Source of the DNA: Minwuia thermotolerans
GTDB taxonomy: Bacteria; Pseudomonadota; Alphaproteobacteria; Minwuiales; Minwuiaceae
Direction: 5' to 3'
DNA length: 64,000 nucleotides
Assembly: GCA_021604565.1 (NCBI GenBank)
Contig: BQJF01000005.1
Span: 1-64,000 of the forward strand
In this document: positions 56,721-64,000 of the stretch, in pieces
Layout: every line of letters starts with the position of its first letter
Position numbering within the stretch: position 1 is the stretch's first letter
Translations under genes and position numbers: made by a program
The notes under the pieces: generated by a model
Databases searched by the model: none
What the model saw: only the letters and a program-made list of their open reading frames with translations
What the model was told of the DNA's origin: nothing

Positions 56721-59700
56721 ATGCTGTTGAAATGGCCGAAACCTGGACCCGAGAACGCCGCTGACCCGGAAAGTGACCGCACGCCGCTGACCCTGGAGTC
56801 GCTGGATCGCATTCGACGGGGGACGGCGGTACTGCTGCTGGGACTGACCGGACTCTGGCTGGTGCTTGTGGGGGCGTGGTTCATGCAGTCGGCGGGGCTG
56901 TCTGCGATCAGCCTGATGCTGCCGCATGAAGTGGCGCTGATCGTGATCGCGGCTTTCGTGCCGCCTGCATTTATCTGGCTGGCCGGTTTCTGGTACTGGC
57001 GCAGCGTCGATTCCCGGCACAGCCGCTCAGCCCTGCATGCGGTGCTGAAGGACATGGCCTTTCCGGACCCGGAGGCCGAGGCACGGCTGAACGCGATGAC
57101 CCTGTCGCTGCGCCGCCTCAGTCAGGCGCTGGAGAGTGAGACGACCAATGCCCTGACACGTGTCGAGCGGCTGGACGAACGCATCGGCAAAGGCACGGAA
57201 GCCCTGTCGGCGGCGGCGCGTCATGCGGCGGAACAGTCCGATCATCTGGGCCAGACAATCACGGACCGGGCGGAGGCGCAGAAGGCTCTGCTGAGCGATG
57301 TGCGTGCACTGGATTCCGAGATTCGTACGCTCGGCGAACGCCAGGGGCAGGCGCTCGGTCAGGCGGTGGCGGAGGCCGGGCGCCGCACGGCGGAGATCGA
57401 GGCGGCACTGCGCACGCAACTGGTTGCCGCCGACGATACCGTCGAACAGGTCGCCAAGCGTGCCGGTCAGATCAACACCATGCTGGAACAGCCCATGGCG
57501 CGCCTGCGGGAGGAGGCGGACAGTACCGTCCGCCGCGTTTCCGGCGTCAGTCAGGACCTGCGCAGCCGCATGGAGGCCCTGTCACAGGTCATTGCCCGGA
57601 CGATGGATCAGGCAGATGGCCTGCGGGAGGGAGTGGACGGTCAGATCACGCGCCTGCGTGACGGTCTGGGCAATGTGCAGTCGACCATGACGACCGTGAT
57701 CGCCGAGAGTCGCCAGCAGCTTGGTGACCTGGAGGAGATCACGGGGCGGAGCGCGGAAAGCGCCGGGCAGAGTGCGGAGGCCATCGCGGTCGGGAATGCC
57801 AGTCTTGCAAAGGTGCTTGATGATATCGGCGTCGTCACGGCGGAGGCTGAGCAGGCCCTGCAATCGACGGCTGACCGGACCTGGGCCGCAACACAGCGAT
57901 TTGCCTCCGAGATCGAGACCCTCGGCGAACGCGGGGACGAGGTCTCCGGGCGTACGGAAGACATGGCCGGGCAGATCGGTCGTCTGACGGGCAGCCTTGC
58001 AGAGATCGAGCAACGCCTCGCCGCGAATACGGGACGCCTGGCGGAATCGCGTGACGATCTGGCGGCAAGCGTGGCCGAGATGCAGGGTACGGCGGCGCAG
58101 ATGATCGACAATGTGGAGGAGCGGCTGAAGGCCGCTGCCTCCATGGCAGTCGCATCCTCGGAACGGTCGGAGGAGCGGGTGATCGCCGTTGCCGACCGGC
58201 TTCGTGCCTCAATTGGTGAGCTCTCGGATTACATCGGCACGGTCGAGAGCCGTGCCATCGCGGTTGCGGGACGGGGCGACGCGCAGGTCGAGGCACTGGG
58301 TGCGCGCGCGGTGGAGCTTTCGGACATCATGTCCTCCATCGACGCCGCCGTGGCTCAGGGCGACGCGACGCTGGGCGGTGTCGTCAGTCGCACGGAGAGT
58401 GCCCTGGCGGCGGTGCGGCATGGCCTCGGCGATGTGGGTCAGGCGATGGACGACATGGACCAGCGCACCACCCGCAGCGCCGGTCTGCTTGCCGAGCACG
58501 GGGAGCAGATCGATGAACTGAGCACCCGCGTGCTCGGTGGCATGGAACGTATGGAGCGCGCATTTGCCCTGCGTTCCGACGCTCTGGAACGGCTTGGACT
58601 GCGTGTCGATGCAACGGTCGAGAAGGCCGAGACCGATGTCACCGCCCGCACGGAAGCGGCGGCGACCCTGCTGGAGAAGATGGCCGGTGACGCCAGCCTG
58701 ACAGTCGGTCGCGCCGCAACGGCGGTGAACGACCTGCTGGACGAGATGGGCGCGCGCACCGACCGGATTGGTGCCAGCGTTGCCAGTGCCAACAAGGCAA
58801 CAACGGAGACCACCAGCCAGGTGGACGAGCGCGTGGCGGAACTGACGCTGCTGCTGCGGGATATCGAACGCACGGTCGCGGATGCGGGCGAGCGGGTGAC
58901 GGAGGTGGAAGAACGTGCACGGGGGGCAGTCGAAGGTCTGGAGGCCGGTGTCGGTGCCCTGGGTACAGCCGCCGTCCAACTGGACAGTCAGGCAGGCAAT
59001 GCAAGCCTGCATCTGGACAGTATTTCCGATCTGATGCTGGACCGCACGGAGACGCTCTCGACGCTGGTAACCCGTCTTTCCGACGCTGCGGTCGATGCCG
59101 ACAGCGACGTGCGCGCCCGGCTCGAAGGGCTGGCGGGGACGCTGGAGGACGCGATGGCCAGCACGCGCCTGACAACGACCGCACTGGCGCAGCAGGCTAC
59201 GCGGGTTGAAGCCGTGGGGGGCGAAGTTGCGGGTCGCATCGATGTTTCCATTGCGCATGTCGACGAACGACTGGCGGCGGCAGCGCAGGCCGCCGATGGC
59301 GCGGCGGCCCGGATGGCCGAGAAGACGGCCGAAATGGCCCTGATGGTGGGCGACCTGGGTGCTGCGGCCGGACAGGCGGAAACCTCGATCAGCGATGTCC
59401 GGTCCGGTCTGGATACCGTGCTGGCGGAGATCAGCGAAGGCACCACGCGCATGGTGTCGGAGGTACGCGCCCTCGGCAGCATGGCGCTGCGGACAGGAGA
59501 CACGCTGAAAGGCAGCACCGAAGCGGTGTCCGCGCGCAATCAGGCCCTGCTGGACAGCTTCAACGCCGCCATCGGTGCTCTGGCTGACGACGGGCATCGG
59601 ATCGGCGATCTGATCCAGTCGCTCAAGGACAGTGTCGGCGCGGCGGATACGTCGATTTCGCCTTCGCTCGACCGCATGGCCACCCGCGTTCAGGACGCCA

Positions 59701-61613
59701 GCGAACTGGCCAGGATGATGGCCGAGTCGCTGGAGGCGGGAAGCGGTGCCATGCTGGTGGAGGCGGAGCAGGTGCGTGACCGGCTGGCTGCGCTGACCCG
59801 CGACCTGGATGTGCGGGTGAAGGGACTGGATACCGCTGCAGATGCGGTAACCACACGGGTCATTGGCGCCGCCGGGGAGATCGAGCTGCGTGCCGAGTCC
59901 CTTGGTGCCCTGGGCGCGCGCATCGGCAGTGAGACGCTTGCCCAGGCGGAGGCGCTGGCAACCCACATCGGCACACTCGCCACGCGCGTCGATGAGAGCG
60001 AGAGCCGCATGAGCCAGTCCGGCCAGCGGATCGAGGATGCCAGCGGGCGCAGCACGGCGGCGGCGCGGGCTGCAACCACGGCGATCGGTGAGGCGGTATC
60101 GGCCATTGATGCCGGGCTGGGCCGTACCGGCGACATGGAACTTGCTGCCGGGCGTCTGGCCAGTGTGGCTGAAGAGTCCCGCAACCGGATCGGTGCCGCA
60201 GCCGACGAGAGTCTGGCGCAGTCCCGCGCGCTGGCACAGGAAAGCGCACAACTGACCGACCAGACCCGCAGCCTGGTCGAGGCAGCGGCGGGCGGCGCGG
60301 CACGTCTGGCCACGGCCCTGGCCAATGCCCGTCAGGAAACCCAGCGCTTCACCGATGCCGAGAGCCGGGCAAGGGTGGAGGCAGAAGAGGTCGTCGATGC
60401 CCTTGGCGCACGGGTATCGATGGTGCAGCAGATGTCCGTCGATCTGAAGGCAACGGGCACGGATATCGACGCCCTGCTGGCCGCACGCATCGATGCATTG
60501 TCGAACGCCGGCGAAGGTGCCAGACAGGCGGCGGGCGCGGTCTCCGATGATCTGACGGACCATCAGCAGCAGCTTGAGCGGATGACGGCGACGGCGCGCG
60601 ATCACGCCGCGGACATGGAGCAGGGCATCAGGGAGGCCATTGCACGATTGCAGGCGGATTCAGTGGCGCTCGAACAGGGTTTCGGTACGGTCTTCGACCG
60701 CCTGCAGGACAGCACGGAACAGGCCGAAAAGGGGCTGACCGGCGCTCTCGGGCGCCTTCAGGATGAAACAACGGCAGTCGAACAGGGGGCAAGTGCCGCT
60801 GTTACACGCCTGCAGGGAGAAGCCACGGCACTCGGCCGGTCGCTGCGCGATGCAGGCATCGAGGGCGAGGGGGCCGCGCGGGCGGTTGCCGATGCGGTGG
60901 TGAAATTGCAGGCCGCGCTGACCACCACGCGCGCGGACGCCACGGATGCGGATGCGGCAGTGACCGCCTCGACCGCTGCACTGGAGCGACAGCGCAAGGC
61001 GTGTGAAGATGCAATGGCCGAGGCGCAAAAGGCTCTGGACGACGCGGAGCGGATCCTGAGTGCGCAGGTGGGCGCCATGGCTTCCACCTCCAAGGCCGCG
61101 ACCATGCAGTCAGGTCTCGCCGCGAAGGCGTTCGAGGTTCAGGTGGGCCAGTTGCAGAAGGCATCGAAAGGGGCGGCAAGGGCGGCTGTCGAACTGCGTG
61201 ACAGGACGGCAGACAATCGCGACAAGCGGTTCCTCCAGTCTGCCGCTTTCGTTGCGGAGGGACTGAATTCCCTGTCCCTGGATCTGCATCGTCTGCTGGA
61301 TCGGGATGCAACCGAGTCGGAGTGGCGCAAGTTCTATCGCGGCGACCGTGGTTTCTTTGCCCGGCGGCTGGTGGCACGCAGCGAAGCAAAGCAGATTGCC
61401 GCGCTCTATCGGGACGGCGATGACTTCCGTCGCTTCGTGGACCTGTACCTCAACGAGTTCGAGTCGCTGATGCTGAATGTGGAGCGAGCCGATCAGCAGG
61501 GGATGCTGAGTGCCGTGTTCCTCAGTGCCGACGTGGGCAAGCTCTACCTGCTGCTCTGCGAGGCGCTGGAGCGGGAACCGGCGGGCAAGCGGTTACTGCA
61601 ACGCGCATCCTGA
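56721..61613 (+). CDS. Giant two-TM coiled-coil protein, TipN-like (hypothesis)
   Basis: A 1630-residue protein. Two N-terminal membrane helices (about 35-55 and 73-95) are followed by about 1400 residues of Ala/Glu/Asp/Arg-rich coiled coil with repeated heptads, and a small globular C-terminal domain (about 1515-1630: FLQSAAFVAEGLNSLSLDLH, WRKFYRGDRGFFARRLV). This layout recalls alphaproteobacterial polarity factors such as TipN, which have two N-terminal TMs and long coiled coil; the assignment is not proven. It is one of the longest genes here. GAGG precedes ATG 56721. Confidence 0.75.
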   Translation: MLLKWPKPGPENAADPESDRTPLTLESLDRIRRGTAVLLLGLTGLWLVLVGAWFMQSAGLSAISLMLPHEVALIVIAAFVPPAFIWLAGFWYWRSVDSRHSRSALHAVLKDMAFPDPEAEARLNAMTLSLRRLSQALESETTNALTRVERLDERIGKGTEALSAAARHAAEQSDHLGQTITDRAEAQKALLSDVRALDSEIRTLGERQGQALGQAVAEAGRRTAEIEAALRTQLVAADDTVEQVAKRAGQINTMLEQPMARLREEADSTVRRVSGVSQDLRSRMEALSQVIARTMDQADGLREGVDGQITRLRDGLGNVQSTMTTVIAESRQQLGDLEEITGRSAESAGQSAEAIAVGNASLAKVLDDIGVVTAEAEQALQSTADRTWAATQRFASEIETLGERGDEVSGRTEDMAGQIGRLTGSLAEIEQRLAANTGRLAESRDDLAASVAEMQGTAAQMIDNVEERLKAAASMAVASSERSEERVIAVADRLRASIGELSDYIGTVESRAIAVAGRGDAQVEALGARAVELSDIMSSIDAAVAQGDATLGGVVSRTESALAAVRHGLGDVGQAMDDMDQRTTRSAGLLAEHGEQIDELSTRVLGGMERMERAFALRSDALERLGLRVDATVEKAETDVTARTEAAATLLEKMAGDASLTVGRAATAVNDLLDEMGARTDRIGASVASANKATTETTSQVDERVAELTLLLRDIERTVADAGERVTEVEERARGAVEGLEAGVGALGTAAVQLDSQAGNASLHLDSISDLMLDRTETLSTLVTRLSDAAVDADSDVRARLEGLAGTLEDAMASTRLTTTALAQQATRVEAVGGEVAGRIDVSIAHVDERLAAAAQAADGAAARMAEKTAEMALMVGDLGAAAGQAETSISDVRSGLDTVLAEISEGTTRMVSEVRALGSMALRTGDTLKGSTEAVSARNQALLDSFNAAIGALADDGHRIGDLIQSLKDSVGAADTSISPSLDRMATRVQDASELARMMAESLEAGSGAMLVEAEQVRDRLAALTRDLDVRVKGLDTAADAVTTRVIGAAGEIELRAESLGALGARIGSETLAQAEALATHIGTLATRVDESESRMSQSGQRIEDASGRSTAAARAATTAIGEAVSAIDAGLGRTGDMELAAGRLASVAEESRNRIGAAADESLAQSRALAQESAQLTDQTRSLVEAAAGGAARLATALANARQETQRFTDAESRARVEAEEVVDALGARVSMVQQMSVDLKATGTDIDALLAARIDALSNAGEGARQAAGAVSDDLTDHQQQLERMTATARDHAADMEQGIREAIARLQADSVALEQGFGTVFDRLQDSTEQAEKGLTGALGRLQDETTAVEQGASAAVTRLQGEATALGRSLRDAGIEGEGAARAVADAVVKLQAALTTTRADATDADAAVTASTAALERQRKACEDAMAEAQKALDDAERILSAQVGAMASTSKAATMQSGLAAKAFEVQVGQLQKASKGAARAAVELRDRTADNRDKRFLQSAAFVAEGLNSLSLDLHRLLDRDATESEWRKFYRGDRGFFARRLVARSEAKQIAALYRDGDDFRRFVDLYLNEFESLMLNVERADQQGMLSAVFLSADVGKLYLLLCEALEREPAGKRLLQRAS

Positions 61614-61683
61614 CCGATCAGGCGACTTGATTGCGGCTGCCTCTGTCTGGCATTGAACGGAGCGAACAGCGGGGGAGCACGCC

Positions 61684-62850
61684 ATGAAGGATGGCAACGG
61701 GATACTGGCCGAGTATGGCGTGACCGTTTTCGAGATCATGAGCCGTCTGGCCATGGAACATGGCTCGATCAATCTCGGGCAGGGCTTTCCCGACGACAAT
61801 GGACCTGACGACGTGCGCGCCGTTGCGGCGGCGGCGCTGGAGGATCAGCCGAACCAGTATCCGCCGATGCTGGGCGTGCCTGACCTCCGACAGGCAGTGG
61901 CTGCGCACGGCAAGCGCTTCTACGGGCTGGACGTCGACTGGCAGACGGAGACCATGGTGACGTCGGGTGCCACGGAGTCTCTCGCGGCCTGTTTCCTGGC
62001 GCTGATCGAGCCGGGGGACGAGGTGGTCTGCTTCGAACCACTCTACGACTGCTACTTGCCCATGATCCGCCGCGCAGGCGGCATCCCGAAGCTGGTGCGG
62101 CTCGACCCGCCGGACTGGACCCTGCCGGAGGACAGGCTGAGGGCCGCGTTCGGGCCGAAGACCAAGTTCATCCTGCTGAACAACCCGCTGAACCCGGCGG
62201 CCAAGGCCTTCAGCCGCGCCGAACTTCAGATCATCGCCGATCTGGTGCTGGAACATGACACCTACGCTGTCTGCGACGAGGTCTACGAACACATCCTGTT
62301 CGATGGCCTGGAGCATACGCCGCTGATCAGCCTGGACGGCATGCGCGACCGCTGCATCAAGATCGGCTCGGCGGGCAAGACCTTCTCGCTGACGGGCTGG
62401 AAGGTCGGATACATGACCGCCTGTCCGGCACTGCTGCAGCGCGTTGCCAAGGCACATCAGTTCCTCACCTTCACCACCGCGCCAAACCTGCAGCGTGCCG
62501 TGGCCTTCGGGCTGGCGAAGGATGACAGTTATTTCACCGGGCTGATGGCCGACATGCAGGCGAAACGCGACCGGCTCCGCGACGGCCTCACCGCCATCGG
62601 CGTCGAACCGGCGCTCTGCCAGGGCACCTATTTCCTGAACGCCGACATCCGTTCCGTGGGTTTCGAGGGCAGCGACGTGGACTTCTGCCGGGAGATCACC
62701 CTGAACGCCGGTGTCACCACGGTTCCCGTCAGCGCCTTCTACGCATCGGAGGGTGCCCGCACCAACTTTGTCCGCTTCTGCTTTTCAAAACAGGACAGCA
62801 TCATCGACGCCGCGGTGGCGAAGCTGGGGGACTGGGTGGCGAAGGGGTAA
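61684..62850 (+). CDS. Class I/II aminotransferase
   Basis: A 388-residue fold-type I PLP enzyme: NLGQGFPDDNGP, YPPMLGVPDLRQAVA, NNPLNPAAKAF, CDEVYEHILFDG and PLP lysine in GSAGKTFSLTGWKVGY. Similar to methionine/kynurenine aminotransferases; substrate uncertain. ATG 61684 has no strong ribosome-binding site but GGGGGAG is nearby. Confidence 0.9.
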   Translation: MKDGNGILAEYGVTVFEIMSRLAMEHGSINLGQGFPDDNGPDDVRAVAAAALEDQPNQYPPMLGVPDLRQAVAAHGKRFYGLDVDWQTETMVTSGATESLAACFLALIEPGDEVVCFEPLYDCYLPMIRRAGGIPKLVRLDPPDWTLPEDRLRAAFGPKTKFILLNNPLNPAAKAFSRAELQIIADLVLEHDTYAVCDEVYEHILFDGLEHTPLISLDGMRDRCIKIGSAGKTFSLTGWKVGYMTACPALLQRVAKAHQFLTFTTAPNLQRAVAFGLAKDDSYFTGLMADMQAKRDRLRDGLTAIGVEPALCQGTYFLNADIRSVGFEGSDVDFCREITLNAGVTTVPVSAFYASEGARTNFVRFCFSKQDSIIDAAVAKLGDWVAKG

Positions 62851-62879
62851 TTCCGCCTCTTGAGCGAAGGAATTGTTTC

Positions 62880-63461
62880 TTGGCTGATTATGAAAGTTTC
62901 AAGGAAGCCCTTTCGCTGCTCGCCGAAGCCGTTGCGAAAGTACGGTCGGACGGCGAGGTAGAGCCGATCCTGGTGGGTGGCGGAGCGGTGGAATTCTACA
63001 CTGCCGGAGGGATCATATCGGGTGATCTCGATTTGGTGGCGCCCGAGGCTGAACCAATTGAGGAGGCCCTGATTTCAGTCGGATTTGATCGATCGACTGG
63101 ACCGGGCAAGCCGAGACGCGGTGTCGTTCATCCTAGGCTGGGAATGGGGGTCGAGGTCGTCAGCGGGGCATTGATGGATGGCAATGCTGACCGCACACGG
63201 ATCAAGGTTATCAATATCGGGCATGATCGATCCTTTAAAATCATACCGCCTGAAGACCTCATCGCAGATCGGGTGGCTCAGGCGGTCTCGACAGAAGTTC
63301 CAGACCAGAGAATGGTGGCTCAGGCAGTCCTGCTTTACAGACTTGTGCTTGGCTTGGACGAAGACTATCTGGACAAGAGAATAAGGTTCGAGACTGGCGA
63401 TGATGCTGATCTCTCGACAGTGAAAATGTGGGCTGAAGACAATGCAGACCATGGATTTTGA
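62880..63461 (+). CDS. Nucleotidyltransferase-fold protein (possible toxin-antitoxin component)
   Basis: A 193-residue protein with the nucleotidyltransferase core GGGAVEFYTAGG, then SGDLDLV with the catalytic-type DxD (D-L-D), as in DUF6036/AbiEii-like nucleotidyltransferases. The start is TTG 62880 after AAGGAA. Base composition drops (line 63181-63240 is 45% G+C) compared with the aminotransferase gene before it. It overlaps the small downstream gene by 20 bases, the arrangement of toxin-antitoxin pairs. Confidence 0.7.
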   Translation: MADYESFKEALSLLAEAVAKVRSDGEVEPILVGGGAVEFYTAGGIISGDLDLVAPEAEPIEEALISVGFDRSTGPGKPRRGVVHPRLGMGVEVVSGALMDGNADRTRIKVINIGHDRSFKIIPPEDLIADRVAQAVSTEVPDQRMVAQAVLLYRLVLGLDEDYLDKRIRFETGDDADLSTVKMWAEDNADHGF

Positions 63462-63636
63462 CGGGTATCAGGAGCAACTTGCCAGGCGAAAGCTGGAGTT
63501 GGGGATCGTCATTGACCCCGAACTTTACCGCAATGATGGGTCGCGCCGTACTGAGTCCAAGCGGGCGCTTCTGCAGGAGTTGGCTGATAACGCGGCAGCA
63601 CAGGGTCGACCGGTGCGGTTCAAGGCAAATTACTGA
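63442..63636 (+). CDS. Small partner of the nucleotidyltransferase-fold protein
   Basis: A 64-residue, mostly helical, charged protein (LARRKLELGIVIDPELYRND ... LLQELADNAAAQG) with no known motif. It starts inside the upstream gene; ATG 63451 is an alternative start. Overlapping small partner genes like this often accompany MNT/AbiE-type nucleotidyltransferases, but no antitoxin DNA-binding motif is visible. Confidence 0.6.
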   Translation: MQTMDFDGYQEQLARRKLELGIVIDPELYRNDGSRRTESKRALLQELADNAAAQGRPVRFKANY

Positions 63637-63645
63637 GAACCGTCC

Positions 63646-64000
63646 TCACCCGTTCCCGCGCTGCTCCCGCCAGAGGTCGAGCTTTTCCTGGACGGGGCGG
63701 TCGGAGAAGCTGAAGAGGACGGCGTCTTCCTCCGCGTTCAGGCTGTACCAGGCCCAGGACGGCACCACGAAATGGTCGCGGGGGCCGAAGCTGTAGGTCT
63801 CGTCGGCGATGGTGACGGTGCCCGTGCCCTCGACGACGGAGAACACCATGGCATCCGTGGCTCGGTAGGGAACGCCGGCGAAGCCCTTGGGCAGCAACTG
63901 CATGAAGGTCGCCATGGTCGGGATGGCATGGTCGCCGTTCACCGGGTTGACGTAGCGCAGTTTCAGGCCCTGTGCGGGGTCCCATTCCTCAGTCCGGCGC
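63646..64000 (-). CDS. Gentisate 1,2-dioxygenase-like cupin (partial)
   Basis: The C-terminal 118 codons of a cupin continuing beyond the right edge (EEWDPAQGLKLRYVNPVNGD at the edge). The second cupin domain shows HAIPTMATFMQLLPKGF and the FSVVEGTGTVTIADETYSFG barrel with DHFVVPSWAWY. This fits gentisate or 1-hydroxy-2-naphthoate dioxygenases, which open aromatic rings. The start is outside the window. Confidence 0.82.
   Translation of the reverse strand, partial: RRTEEWDPAQGLKLRYVNPVNGDHAIPTMATFMQLLPKGFAGVPYRATDAMVFSVVEGTGTVTIADETYSFGPRDHFVVPSWAWYSLNAEEDAVLFSFSDRPVQEKLDLWREQRGNG

Overview
The window looks like a chromosomal segment of an alphaproteobacterium, probably Rhodospirillales-like; I cannot name the genus. 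The evidence is high-GC coding sequence throughout, the fur-plsC-miaB-phoH-ybeY-corC-lnt and rimP-nusA-ylxR-infB-rbfA-truB-rpsO-pnp gene orders, a PDH operon whose E1 beta carries its own lipoyl domain, a stand-alone DUF1127 protein, a PAS_5-type protein, and GANTC (CcrM-type) sites clustered at a division gene. I saw no tRNA, rRNA, CRISPR array or insertion sequence, and no gene-free stretch longer than about 300 bases.

Layout. 1-6802: tail of a possible RimI, then a tightly overlapping housekeeping operon (Fur, acyltransferase, MiaB, PhoH, YbeY, CorC, Lnt). 7049-9500: an XRE regulator, then metK and trmB. 9497-19031: the transcription/translation operon. It starts from a promoter with a good sigma70 match, followed by a terminator-like hairpin just before rimP, and it ends with a strong terminator behind pnp. 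19177-20460: a DUF2254 membrane protein on the minus strand. 20577-28706: ftsB, the full pyruvate dehydrogenase set (pdhA, pdhB, pdhC, lpdA), lipA and a COQ10-like protein. An AT-richer insert between lpdA and lipA holds a frameshifted membrane gene and a pentapeptide-repeat gene.

28988-36725: an accessory stretch. It has a secreted RTX protein with a block of fourteen 51-bp tandem repeats, a cluster of very small envelope/stress genes (PLDc_N-type membrane peptide, entericidin-like lipoprotein), a ribbon-helix-helix protein, an Ldh-type dehydrogenase, an SDR lacking its catalytic Tyr and Lys, an orphan ParA with a C-terminal membrane anchor, and an O-acetylhomoserine sulfhydrylase. 36877-43262: panB overlapping a PhyH dioxygenase, the B12-dependent ribonucleotide reductase nrdJ and a propionyl-CoA carboxylase alpha-type subunit. 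43243-48096: a GcvA-like regulator, a DUF1127 protein and a four-gene flavin/CoA operon. 48242-53908: malic enzyme, a TetR regulator divergent from a DUF1772-AMACR-SDR set with inverted repeats between them.

54013-64000: a hybrid histidine kinase (kinase, degenerate receiver, receiver, Hpt) followed by a 1630-residue two-TM coiled-coil protein whose N-terminal membrane anchor and small C-terminal domain suggest a TipN-like polarity or envelope factor. Then come an aminotransferase, an overlapping nucleotidyltransferase-fold/small-protein pair, and the 3' part of a gentisate-dioxygenase-like cupin running off the right edge. The strongest unexplained items are the frameshifted pentapeptide locus, the repeat-expanded RTX protein, the membrane-tailed orphan ParA, the giant coiled-coil protein, the TetR-flanking inverted repeats and the nucleotidyltransferase pair.
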